Assembly (NCBI RefSeq): GCF_013375035.1
Contig: NZ_CP056032.1
Location: forward strand, 3,966,001-4,030,000
Origin: Spirosoma sp. KUDC1026
GTDB taxonomy: Bacteria; Bacteroidota; Bacteroidia; Cytophagales; Spirosomataceae
Length of the DNA: 64,000 nt
Direction: 5' to 3'
Shown piece by piece: positions 52,304 through 60,995 of the stretch. Under the pieces are notes generated by a model. The model did no database searches and had not been told where the DNA came from. It saw only the letters and a program-made list of their open reading frames with translations. Both the position numbers and the translations under genes were made by a program. Position 1 is the stretch's first letter, and each line of letters starts with the position of its first letter.

Positions 52304-52555
52304 GAGCACATCCTGAAGCATTTGTTTGTCCAGGCTCAGGTCGGCCACTAGCTGTTTCAGCTGACGGTTTTCTTCTTCCAACTGGCGTAATCGGTGCAGT
52401 TCGGCAACACCCAATCCGCCATACTTCTTCTTCCAATTGTAATAGGTAGCCTCGCTAATTCCCATTTTGCGGCATACTTCAGCCACGGCTACTCCGGTCT
52501 CAGCTTGCTTGAGAGCAAAGACGATTTGCGCTTCGGTGAACTTGGTTTTCTTCAT
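52289..52555 (-). CDS. IS3 transposase OrfA (helix-turn-helix)
   Basis: An 88-residue protein beginning [19 protein letters not shown], with a helix-turn-helix ([24 protein letters not shown]) and a leucine-zipper-like C-terminus ([17 protein letters not shown]). It binds the IS ends. A run of eight A just before its stop is the slippage site for the OrfAB fusion. Confidence 0.93.
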   Translation of the reverse strand: MKKTKFTEAQIVFALKQAETGVAVAEVCRKMGISEATYYNWKKKYGGLGVAELHRLRQLEEENRQLKQLVADLSLDKQMLQDVLKKKL

Positions 52556-52637
52556 GACGATTTGTTTGATTTAAGTTAATCCAAATCGCCCGATTTTCTC
52601 TACTTTATACTGGAACGCTTTTCCGGGGGGAGGTCAT

Positions 52638-52715
52638 TCTGATGAAAACGATGACGATATTCAAGATGATGAAATATCCAGTAAGGATGATAACAAAGAA
52701 CCTGCCTTGGATTAG
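52638..52715 (+). pseudogene. Acidic C-terminal tail of a gene cut by the IS
   Basis: Directly at the right end of the IS a plus-strand frame reads SDENDDDIQDDEISSKDD and ends at a stop at 52715. It is a strongly acidic tail without a start, probably the remnant of a gene truncated by the IS or by the deletion that removed its target duplication. Confidence 0.45.
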
Positions 52716-52804
52716 CACATTTCTTCAAGCTGGTACCGATTGTCTTTAGCGGGTTATTAGTCACTTATCTATTCAAGAGTCTATCAATTACTGGCCTATT
52801 ACTG

Positions 52805-52993
52805 CTATCTGATCTTATTAACCAGTTCCTGTTGTACCATCTTCGCTGTTACGCTAATAGCATCGGCAGCCACTCGCAGTGCGTACCGGGTCGCATCAGT
52901 GTCGTCTTTGGCGTTCCCCAGGCGTTTAATGTCGTCAATATTCTTCTGCATCTCTCTGGAGACGCGTATAGGTTTCAGTTTCGATATTGCCAT
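52805..52993 (-). CDS. Small protein, ribbon-helix-helix-like
   Basis: A 62-residue protein (MAISKLKPIRVSREMQKNIDDI, then NAKDDTDATRYALRVAADAI). The layout of a short strand followed by two helices is like ribbon-helix-helix antitoxins or plasmid-type repressors. No toxin gene is next to it. It is in the accessory island and separated by a terminator from the protease gene. Confidence 0.6.
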   Translation of the reverse strand: MAISKLKPIRVSREMQKNIDDIKRLGNAKDDTDATRYALRVAADAISVTAKMVQQELVNKIR

Positions 52994-53012
52994 GTGTTTA
53001 GTTGTTGTGCAT

Positions 53013-53042
53013 TAAAAAGCCCAGTGTTTTGAACGCTGGGCT
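53013..53042 (-). terminator. Terminator of the protease/nuclease transcript
   Basis: On the minus strand AGCCCAGCGTT pairs with AACACTGGGCT, followed by TTTTTAATGC. It lies about 80 bp past the stop of the caspase-like gene. Confidence 0.8.
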
Positions 53043-53122
53043 AGTAGGGTACATGTTCGTAATTTATGCGTAAAACTTGACGCTATCTATTTTTTTAAAT
53101 ACGCCCTAATTACTGCCTTTTT

Positions 53123-53863
53123 TTAAGCAAAAAATACCCTTTTCCATTTATTTATAAACTCCTGCTGGCCTTGCTGAGTGTAAACGTAGTTTAAAAATGC
53201 CCTTTGTGCATTGTTCAGTTGTAACACAGACTCGAAATTTTCCTTTCGTTTCTGTAATTCTTCTAATGTAGTTTTTTCTTTCAAATATGATGTAGATGCT
53301 ACTTCAAATAAAACTTCCGCTGAAAAACACAGAAACTTCAAATCAGAATACTTTTGATGTACGTGATAAGCCGCTTGCTTTATGTCAATACCAGAAATTA
53401 TTTGCTCATAGAAGTCCCTGTATCCATTAAGGCTATCATTAAAAGTGATTTTTTCAAAGGATCCAGCAACATAGGAGAATGGACATACTTTAAATTGAGG
53501 AACAAGCTTAGATGAATTAAACCCTTCACAACTTGAAAAACAGAGGACTGATCGTTTCGAAGAAGTAATGTATATTTCTCTAAATTGGTCTCCTAATTCA
53601 TTCCACGTAATATCTTCTTCTGTAAAATCACTCTTTACAACTCCTACTCCATTCTCGTCTCCGTGACAATCAAAATGAACAAAAGGTATTGAATTAGATA
53701 TTTGCGTATCAATACTTATGTATTCAAGAATGCTTTTCAATTCATTCTTTGAATGATACTCTTGAAAGAAAATATCACATTTATTTTTTAGTGTATCGAA
53801 CAGTTCTCTTCCTGTTTTTCTATCGTGTTCTCTCAGGCTTTGAAGAATGTAATATTTATTCAT
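53123..53863 (-). CDS. Caspase/CHAT-like cysteine protease
   Basis: A 246-residue AT-rich gene. The sequence IPFVHFDCHGDENGVG (His67-Gly68) and, about 45 residues later, SVLCFSSCEGFNSS (Cys112) match the His/Cys dyad layout of clan CD (caspase and CHAT) proteases. The following YVAGSFEKITFNDSL and GYRDFYEQIISGIDIKQAAY are also typical of the caspase fold. No N-terminal sensor domain is seen, so an upstream partner must supply activation. It begins 55 bp past the broken nuclease gene, on the same strand. In other bacteria CHAT proteases act as suicide effectors in phage defence; that role here is inference. Confidence 0.7.
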   Translation of the reverse strand: MNKYYILQSLREHDRKTGRELFDTLKNKCDIFFQEYHSKNELKSILEYISIDTQISNSIPFVHFDCHGDENGVGVVKSDFTEEDITWNELGDQFREIYITSSKRSVLCFSSCEGFNSSKLVPQFKVCPFSYVAGSFEKITFNDSLNGYRDFYEQIISGIDIKQAAYHVHQKYSDLKFLCFSAEVLFEVASTSYLKEKTTLEELQKRKENFESVLQLNNAQRAFLNYVYTQQGQQEFINKWKRVFFA

Positions 53864-53918
53864 TGCTGATAATTTTAAAACTTAATTGTACTATATAAAC
53901 AGAACCTGATTATTTGAG

Positions 53919-55374
53919 CTAAATGCTCTCACTACCATCAACTTCTTTAGACGTGTCTTGTACTACTTCTATAATTGGTTGTTCGACGCTTTCATGAGCG
54001 GGAAATACAACTACACTTCCAAGCTGCTCTCTAATGGCTTGCCGACACTGTACCTTGTATGCTTCATCCTTGAACTCTGTCACATACTGAGCCGCGTTAA
54101 AAAGATCGGCAGTTCTGATTAGCGCTATTTTTTCGCGCTCTGCCCCCCGTTTGCATTTGTCAGTGAAGTCCAGTGTCCTTTCAAACGGTGAAGTTAAGCG
54201 TTGAGGATTACCAAATAAAATTCCGTATGCCTTTTCGCTTACCTCTTCCCTGGCGAAGTCCTCATTTAAGGCATCTTGCAATTGCCTGAATTTCGACACA
54301 TCAATATCCTTTGTGTCTTTCCCCTCACATTCGCCAATAAACCGATCTCCTTCTGGAGAGATAATTATCTGATCCAACTCAAGTCTACCATCATCAAACC
54401 CTTCCGCCGAATAACCTAAGATTTTCAACGCTTTTATTACAGAGTTTTCAAGTGGCTTCCCAGTTTCAAATAATAAATCCTTTAAACTTTCCTGTTCTTT
54501 TAGTACTTCTTTAAGATTGGAGTTTTTTTTCTTGAAGAAGTACTATATTTTTCTGATTTTCGGCAATATATTCTTTTGTTATTCTTGCCTCTGAAATATT
54601 GTATACCGAGTTGTGTACCCATTCTGGCTGGGGGGTTGTCTCTACATGATTTTTTAAAGATTTTCTTATTTCTACTAAAACCTGCTTAAACCTTTTCCCC
54701 CATTTCAATGCTTCTTCTGTCCACTCATCATCTTTTGAGTAGCTATCTGGATAATATATTGATGGAATAAAAATTATATATCCGTTTAAAATTTTTGCTG
54801 TTTTTCCAAGAATTTTATCTCTATTTTTCGTTACGAATATAGGATTTTTCAGTTCTTTGTCGGAATCTATATAAGCTTCAAACCTAAAATGATTTTTACA
54901 ACACTCATTTAGATTAGTTACAAGATTTGAGCAGGGATAAACTCTACTGCCTTTAGAAGATACTATGTTGTATCCTAAGTTAGGTAGAAACTTGTAGTTG
55001 TGATATTGATCTACAAGATTTGTCACCGCTTGATTCCTACCCGTCCCACTTGTCTCAGTTTTGCCCGTATGAATATAAAAATCAATCTTCTCGGTTTAGG
55101 TTATAAATATGGTTTTACCGGCTTTTAAAGCAATTGTAATTTCATTCTTCCAGTGCGCAGCATGTTCTTGTATTTCGAAAGAGGAGTCATCATCGTATAG
55201 GCTTTTACCTCTAAAGGATGAACTATTACCGTAACCTAATCTATAATTAGTGTTATCGTAGTCGGGATTGAAAATAATAATGTCGGCGTCCGATAACGAG
55301 CCATTTGTATCGAATTGCATGTAGTCTTCTTCATCTGAAGGAATATCAAATCCTACGCCTAGTATTGTCTCCAT
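53919..55374 (-). pseudogene. Broken PD-(D/E)xK-type nuclease gene
   Basis: Three open frames belong to one gene of about 485 codons. The first runs from 55374 (METILGVGFDIPSD) to a TAA at 55096. The same frame continues after this stop as TEKIDFYIHTGKTETSGTG. It ends at 54511 after an eight-A run (54523-54530). Past that run another frame reads NSNLKEVLKEQESL onward to 53919, and holds the nuclease motif LELDQIIIS ... ECEGKDT (Asp then Glu-x-Lys). One base fewer in the A run would restore the frame. So it carries one in-frame stop and one homopolymer shift, and is probably inactive. The first domain is not recognised. Confidence 0.7.
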
Positions 55375-55479
55375 TGTGGACTATTAAGATTACTGGTTTT
55401 TTCACGAAAATAAGCTCATTACTACAATTCACAATGTATGTTCGCCCTGTATCTTTACTGGTGCTAACTTTTCCACATT
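55375..55479. promoter_or_regulatory. Divergent promoter region of the candidate defence genes
   Basis: 105 bp between the start of the nuclease gene (minus) and the DUF4062-DnaB gene (plus). It is AT-rich and must carry both promoters. No operator motif was recognised. Confidence 0.6.
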
Positions 55480-57066
55480 ATGGCATCCAAGCGGAAACTT
55501 CAAGTCTTTATCTCCTCTACGTATACTGACCTTATTAAAGAGCGACAGGCAGCTGTAGAAGCCATTCTGACCGCTGGCCATATACCGGCGGGTATGGAGC
55601 TATTCTCGGCTGGTGACAAGTCGCAGATGGATGTTATAAAACGGTGGATTGACGAATCTGATGCCTATCTACTGTTACTTGGGGGCCGGTACGGGTCGAT
55701 TGACCCTGAATCTGGCAAGAGCTATACGCAACTTGAATACGAGTATGCGATCGAAAAAGGTAAACCTTTCTTTGCCTTAGTCATTTCGGAAAAGCGGTTA
55801 GATGACAAGATTAGGGCTGAGGGAAAGTCTATTTTGGAACTTGACAATCCGCAACAACTCAAAGACTTCAGAGCATTAGTTACTACCAAGCTAGTTAAGT
55901 TTTGGGACGATGAACGTGACATAAAGCTAGCCGTATTACAAACGCTTTACGAATTTGACCGTCGCCCTGACTTGATTGGCTGGGTTCCGGGTAATGAAGC
56001 TGCTAACTCTGACATAATCGCAAAGCAAATTGCACGACTCACAGAGGAGAACTCAAAGTTGAAATCCAAAGAGTCGTTTAGCGATTCTTTGGAAAAAGCC
56101 ATTCAAAAGATTGAGGACAAGCGGTACTCTCCAGGGCTTACGGGTGTACCGTCAGGTTTTATGAGTTTAGATAGGGTTACCTCAGGCTGGCAACCATCAG
56201 AACTGATTGTGTTGGCTGCTAGGCCAGCGATGGGAAAGACTTCGTTCGTCGTCTCGACCGTGCTAAATGCCACATTAGATTTTGGTCTACCAGTCGCTAT
56301 ATTCTCATTAGAAATGTCTACTGGGCAACTTATAGACCGTTTGCTTTCAGCAGATGCAGACATTAACAATGAAAAAATCAGAAAAGGCAATCTGGCTCCA
56401 CACGAATGGGCTAAGCTGGGGATGGCAAAGCGACGCTTACAGGACGCACCTGTACACATTGATGATACTCCTTCATTGTCAATTAAGGAACTGATCGTGA
56501 AAAGTCGCCAGTTGAAATTACAACACGGCATTCAAATGATCGTGATCGATTATCTACAACTGATGACAGATGACAATAGCAAGGGCACTAACCGTGAAGA
56601 AGAAAATGCATCTATTTCAAGAGCGTTAAAAAATTTGGCCAAAGAGCTTAATGTGCCTGTAATAGCGTTGTCTCAGTTAGACCGAACTGTAGAGACCCGT
56701 GGAGGAGACAAACGTCCACGTTTAGCTGATTTGGGTGACTGGGCAAGTCTAGAGTCTAATGCGGACATGATTATGTTCTTATATCGGCCTGAATATTATA
56801 ACATTACCCATGATGATTATGGTAATACAACAATAGGCGTAGTTGATGTAACTATTGCCAAAAATAGAAGTAGTGCTCTAGGTAGGGTTCAACTTCAGTT
56901 TATTTGGCGCATTGGAAGAATAGCTGATTTAGAGGGCAGCTTTACTGAAAGCAGCCAAACCACACCCAGCCCTGCACCAGAAGGAACTGCCGGATCGGTT
57001 TACAAAAGCCGTGCTAATCAACTTTCAAGTTTTGGTAATGCAAATCCAGAAGAAGATCCTTTCTGA
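55480..57066 (+). CDS. DUF4062 domain fused to DnaB-type helicase domain
   Basis: A 528-residue protein with two unrelated halves. Residues 1-105 are DUF4062 (LQVFISSTYTDLIKERQAAVEAI, LLLLGGRYGSIDPESG), a TIR/STIR-related module found in predicted defence proteins. Residues about 200-490 are a DnaB-like RecA fold: Walker A ARPAMGKT (247-254), SLEMS (Glu278), Walker B IVIDYLQL (354-361), SQLDR (398-402) and KNRSSALGR (461-469). The usual LRESGSIEQDAD stretch is altered to LGDWASLESNAD. No DnaB N-terminal domain is present. The end, NPEEDPF, resembles the acidic tip of SSB. Inference: the helicase domain senses or engages replication and DUF4062 is the effector. Confidence 0.88.
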   Translation: MASKRKLQVFISSTYTDLIKERQAAVEAILTAGHIPAGMELFSAGDKSQMDVIKRWIDESDAYLLLLGGRYGSIDPESGKSYTQLEYEYAIEKGKPFFALVISEKRLDDKIRAEGKSILELDNPQQLKDFRALVTTKLVKFWDDERDIKLAVLQTLYEFDRRPDLIGWVPGNEAANSDIIAKQIARLTEENSKLKSKESFSDSLEKAIQKIEDKRYSPGLTGVPSGFMSLDRVTSGWQPSELIVLAARPAMGKTSFVVSTVLNATLDFGLPVAIFSLEMSTGQLIDRLLSADADINNEKIRKGNLAPHEWAKLGMAKRRLQDAPVHIDDTPSLSIKELIVKSRQLKLQHGIQMIVIDYLQLMTDDNSKGTNREEENASISRALKNLAKELNVPVIALSQLDRTVETRGGDKRPRLADLGDWASLESNADMIMFLYRPEYYNITHDDYGNTTIGVVDVTIAKNRSSALGRVQLQFIWRIGRIADLEGSFTESSQTTPSPAPEGTAGSVYKSRANQLSSFGNANPEEDPF

Positions 57067-57134
57067 TAAGCTTATAACCCTATAATTTCAATAAATATAT
57101 CAACACCATTTTTACCTTTTGTCTTAGCCCCCTA

Positions 57135-58022
57135 TTAGCTGGACAAATTTTCTGAAAAGGTTGTGTCGTAAATTACCTGTGCTTCCTCCCATTTCTGCTG
57201 AGGTGTTACAAAACCAATCGAACGATGAAGACGGTGATTGTTGTAATGGAAAAAATAACGCCCTAACATTTCTTTGGCCTCATAATAGCTGTCAAATACA
57301 TTGCGCTCGATCACATCATGTTCTAGAATGCTGTGAAAAGCTTCAATGTACGAGTTCTCTTCAGGGGTGGCCACATGAGTGAATTCCTGCTTGATTTCGG
57401 AGCTTTTCAAAAAGTTACGTACCGAGTGAGCAATGAATTGACTGCCATTATCATTGCGCAAAATGACGCCCTTCAGTTCATGATTCCGGTTGATTCGTCG
57501 AAAAAGATTGATTAAGTCGATTTGACGAATACTGCCTTGGAATAGCCAATCCAGAATTTTGCGGCTATACACATCAATGACGCTCAACAGATAGTAATTC
57601 CGCCGTTCCCCTTCTACCCAGACGTATTTGATATCCCAGCACAGGTATTCCAAGGGCTTGGTCGCTTCGATTCGTCTGAATTTAACAAATTCCCGCTTGC
57701 CCATCGGTCGGATCACTTTGCCCAGAAGTAAATTATGCTCTTGCATGAGTCGATACACCTTTTTCTTATTGATTAAGTATTCTTTTTTCAACTCGTGGGT
57801 GATGTATTCGTAGCCAAGGGCATTGAACTCAACATCCAGCAGTTGCCGAATACTGACCACGACCAGTTGGTTGTCTACCCACGATCCATCCCGTTTCATG
57901 GTTACCTGGCTGGGGCGTGCTCCAGGTCTACCTGATTGTGGTTGGTAGTAAAACACGCTCCGAGGTACACTAAGCCACTGGCATAACAGGGTACGACTTA
58001 CTTGATTTTCAAACTGTTTCAT
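57135..58022 (-). CDS. IS3 transposase OrfB (DDE integrase)
   Basis: A 295-residue transposase beginning MKQFENQVSRTLLCQWLSV. The DDE triad is in YLCWDIKYVWV, VILRNDNGSQF and NSYIEAFHSILEHDV. An internal ATG follows AGGAGAAG, so it could also be made without frameshift. Confidence 0.93.
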   Translation of the reverse strand: MKQFENQVSRTLLCQWLSVPRSVFYYQPQSGRPGARPSQVTMKRDGSWVDNQLVVVSIRQLLDVEFNALGYEYITHELKKEYLINKKKVYRLMQEHNLLLGKVIRPMGKREFVKFRRIEATKPLEYLCWDIKYVWVEGERRNYYLLSVIDVYSRKILDWLFQGSIRQIDLINLFRRINRNHELKGVILRNDNGSQFIAHSVRNFLKSSEIKQEFTHVATPEENSYIEAFHSILEHDVIERNVFDSYYEAKEMLGRYFFHYNNHRLHRSIGFVTPQQKWEEAQVIYDTTFSENLSS

Positions 58023-58027
58023 GAGTG

Positions 58028-58339
58028 CTAGCTTCTCCTGGAGTGAATAGGAGTTTTTTTTAGTAGCTCACTTTTGATCTCCAGTTCCAAAGCTTGTTTT
58101 GCTACAATCCGCTTCAGGCGTTCATTTTCTTCTTCGAGCACTCGAAGCTGGGGATCGACGCGTGCGTAAGAATCTTTGAGGCCTTCTTTGCCTTTACTCA
58201 AATACTTCAATTTCCACTTGCGCAGCAGCGAAGGAGATAGATTGTATTTTCGACAAGTCTCGGCATGGCCGTCACGAATGGCTTCCTGGACGATAGAATA
58301 GCGGTCATCGGGAGTAAAACTCCGCCTTAATTTGCTCAT
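58028..58339 (-). CDS. IS3 transposase OrfA (helix-turn-helix)
   Basis: A protein of about 103 residues from the ATG at 58339 (MSKLRRSFTPDDRYSIVQEA), with a helix-turn-helix (CRKYNLSPSLLRKWKLKYLS) and a leucine-rich coiled coil (LRVLEEENERLKRIVAKQALE). The upstream ATG at 58390 would start inside the terminal repeat. A minus-1 slip at the eight-A run before its stop joins it to OrfB. Confidence 0.9.
   Translation of the reverse strand: MSKLRRSFTPDDRYSIVQEAIRDGHAETCRKYNLSPSLLRKWKLKYLSKGKEGLKDSYARVDPQLRVLEEENERLKRIVAKQALELEIKSELLKKTPIHSRRS
58035..58061 (-). promoter_or_regulatory. Programmed -1 frameshift signal of IS copy 2
   Basis: A run of eight A on the coding strand (58054-58061) is followed by the small stem CTCCT/AGGAG (58035-58053). 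The minus-1 frame reads KKNSYSLQEKLALMKQF into OrfB. Confidence 0.8.
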
Positions 58340-58411
58340 GGTATCTGAATGTAAAAGGACTAAACTGTTTTTACAATTTTGTCCAGTCATTCAGGGGGTT
58401 AAGACACTTTT

Positions 58412-59855
58412 ATGGAACCTAAAATTCAGTTAGTGCCTCAGAATAGTTCACCGGCCACTGTGGATACTTCTATAAGAAGATTTCACGATTCAATTGCTGA
58501 ACTATTAAGCTTTACTGATCTACCCACTGAAAATATATTAAGCCCTATTGAAGAGAGACGTAAAGCGATTTTTTTCTTTGTCGAGTGTACTAGAAATTCT
58601 TCCATACGAAGAGAGACAAAAAGCCACTTATTTATCTAAATTCACTGTAGCTGTTACAGTAGGCTTATTTGATGGCGCATTGAACTTTCTATGGGACGAA
58701 ACAGTAAAGGCGTTACGCCGGTTAGTCATTTCTTATGATTTACAATACTTCTATTCAATTGCAGAAAATATATCTAGTAGATATAAAAATCTATCTAAAG
58801 AAGATGAAATAGATGCAATATCTGAATTCGACCTAATAGATATATGTAGGCGCATAGGATTAATTAACGATCTGAATTTCAAAAGACTATAACACGTAAA
58901 CTACTTAAGAAACCATGCAAGTGCGGCTCACCCAAACGATTATGAAATCTCAGGCAATGAACTAATTAATCTACTTGAATACTGCATTAAATATGCCATT
59001 ACAGCACGACCAGATCATTCGGTAATCCAAATAAAAATATTATTAGATAATATTAGAAAGCATAAAATTTCAGATGGTGATTATGAAGTCATTTGCTTCG
59101 ATTTGATTAAGCAACCCAAAGAACGTATTGACGACTTTATTCAACAACTTTTTGGCTTATATTGCGACCCTAGACAAGAGAGATTTACAAAAGATAATAT
59201 CGAAAATATCACCTCTAGAATATGGGATGCATCTTCTGAACAGCTTAAATATAAGATTGGAGCAAAGTTTGGTATTTACAGAAAAAATGGAGAGAGTGAT
59301 AGACGTGATCTAGCTCAAAAATTCCTTGAGTTAGTTGCTGGTTTAGATTACAAAGACGAGGATAGTTTAACAGCTGAGCTTATTGAGAAACTACAAGAAT
59401 TGAGAACTAGTCATTTTGGTTGGTACAATTTCTACAATGAATACCCGCATGCGAAGGCAATATCTGATAGCCTTCCCAGGCAAGGTATACCCAAAGCGAT
59501 TCGCCGACTATTCGTAAAAGTGATTTGTCAATGTTGGATTGGCAATGGATTAGGTTACAGAGAGGGGATTGACGAAAGAGCTACAAATCACTATAATGAG
59601 TTTATTACCTTATTCGATGTCAATGCAGTCAAAGAATTTATTGACTTGTTCAATGATCCAGAATTTGTAACAGATTTCGATAAGCAAAAGCCAGAAGAAA
59701 GGACTAGAGTATTGGCCAATCATTTTAAAACTGTCACTTCTGACATTTATGTTAATGACGCATTAGATCTGATTGTCAGATTCCCTAAAAAGTCAATTAA
59801 GAATATAGCGTCAGATAGCCGATTTAAGGAGGTATCGAAGCGTATTAAGATTTAA
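58412..59855 (+). pseudogene. Broken gene of unknown function, former partner of DUF4062-DnaB
   Basis: Three open frames read as one gene of about 480 codons. The first starts at 58412 (MEPKIQLVPQNSSPATV) and ends early; a T-run at 58569-58575 shifts the frame, after which SLSSVLEILPYEERQKATYL continues. A TAA at 58890 interrupts LINDLNFKRL and the same frame goes on as HVNYLRNHASAAHPND through to 59855 (KEVSKRIKI). Removing one T would rejoin the first two. The LRNHASAAHP block is found in several helical, putatively abortive-infection-linked proteins, but I cannot name the family. Only 5 bp separate the IS end from the start. Confidence 0.65.
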
Positions 59856-59880
59856 TATTTCCTAGATTAGCCCTCTTCCT

Positions 59881-59913
59881 AAAAAGCCCGGCACGGTGAG
59901 GTGTCGGGCTTTT
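59881..59913. terminator. Intrinsic terminator
   Basis: AAAAAGCCCGGCAC and GTGTCGGGCTTTT pair around GGTGAG and precede TTAC. It closes the transcript of the broken 58412 gene and may serve the integrase remnant as well. Confidence 0.85.
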
Positions 59914-59930
59914 ACTCGCCTTACTGCGGC

Positions 59931-60749
59931 TTAGTCGTTGTACGGAAGAACCGGCGAGTGGGGGTAGCGTCTGGCCCGGTTTCGTTTCTGAAGCTGTTCA
60001 GTGATGTAGTCCAAGGTTTCCATGCGCTGAAGCTGGTCGTTGTCTAGTTTGGGCTTACGGCCTTTTTGCAGGTTCGGCTTGATCTCAAATTTGGGCATGG
60101 CCGGGATGGCTCCTTTTTTGAAGGCGAGCCGGATCACGGCTTTGATCTGGCCCAGCCGCTGGCGAAACGTGTAGTCGGATTTGACGGGGCGGGGTTTATT
60201 CCGTAACCAGTCAAAGTAGGCATAAAACCATTCCTCGTTGATGGCGGAAATGACCACGTCCGTTCGTTTGGGTGATAGCGTGGCCAGGTAACGTTCGATC
60301 ATGGTGAACTCGGCGTCGTAGCGGTTGGCGTTCTCCTCGTTGTTACGCGCCTTCCAGTACGGAACCACGACGTTGCGTCTAAACTTGATGAGGCCGTTGG
60401 GTACGTCTTCCTTTCAGCCGGATAGCCTCCTGGTTGGCTTTCCACTCCGGGTAGTTAATGGCCAGAATCTCCTGGGCCGTGTAGGACCAGTGCTTGTTAT
60501 CGTAACAGTCGATGAGCTCGTTTACCTCCTGGTACCAGTCGCGGGCGGATGCGCTGGTTCATGCCGGGGCTGTCGCGCTCGTAGGGGTGCATCTGTTTGG
60601 CCGCGTCGTTCCAGTACGTTTCTTTGACGTAGCAAGACGTAGCAAATGGTTTCGTAGCTGTATTTTCGCTTCACGCCAACCCGGATGCAGATGGGAAACT
60701 TACCATCCTTACGCGCCGGACTGTGCTTGACCAGAGTGACTGTCGCCAT
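59931..60749 (-). pseudogene. Decayed tyrosine-type integrase
   Basis: From 60749 a frame reads MATVTLVKHSPARKDGKFPI, an Arm DNA-binding domain of a phage-type integrase. It is disrupted by a 10-bp tandem duplication (TTGCTACGTC twice) near YETICYV. Other frames continue as WNDAAKQMHPYERDS, DWYQEVNELIDCYDNKHW and then ENANRYDAEFTMIERYLATLSPKR, a SAM-like core-binding domain. The frame ends in KLDNDQLQRMETLDY and PVLPYND, so the catalytic domain with the Arg-His-Arg-Tyr residues is missing. Several frameshifts and truncation make it non-functional. It marks the right edge of the island and has host-like base composition. Confidence 0.8.
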
Positions 60750-60995
60750 TTTTGCCTAAAACTTTTCCTAAACCACTCCCTATATTTCCGCATTTGGGCT
60801 GTTTACAAAGCTAAACAAAAACGGGTTTGGGGGCCAACAGGGCCAATAGTTCGCGCAATGTTATGCGGAAGTGGTTAATTTAAGGAGTTGTTCGCCACAG
60901 GAAATTTTTTCAATTTTGCATATGTTGTCCATATACTCTCCTACCTGTACAGGCGGGACCGAATTCAATAAAGGACAATTTACCTGCCTATTGAA

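Larger units (their letters stand above)
51409..52636 (-). mobile_element. IS3-family insertion sequence, copy 1 (IS407-like ends)
   Basis: About 1,228 bp with imperfect terminal inverted repeats: TGAGGTCCACCCGAAAAGCGTTCC at the left end (51409) and TGACCTCCCCCCGGAAAAGCG on the complement at the right end (52636). It encodes OrfA and OrfB with a frameshift site. The left and right flanks show no matching target duplication, so a rearrangement may have followed insertion. Confidence 0.88.
57120..58406 (-). mobile_element. IS3-family insertion sequence, copy 2
   Basis: About 1,287 bp, with TGTCTTAGCCCCCT at the left end (57120) and TGTCTTAACCCCCT on the complement at the right end (58406). The 4-bp flanks CTTT (57116-57119) and CTTT (58407-58410) are a target duplication, so the insertion is clean. 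It lies between the DUF4062-DnaB gene and the unknown gene 58412 and opposes both in direction. Confidence 0.92.

Noticed and set aside
51435..52436. Independent start for OrfB of IS copy 1 at 52436
   Set aside because: The first codons are the out-of-frame OrfA region; the frameshift at the eight-A run explains expression better.
52805..52993. Toxin-antitoxin pair
   Set aside because: The RHH-like protein has no adjacent toxin-like gene; its neighbour is a separate transcript ended by a terminator.
54523..54530. Programmed -1 frameshift in the nuclease gene
   Set aside because: The frame change needed is +1 (or loss of one A), the opposite of the IS sites, and no hairpin follows closely.
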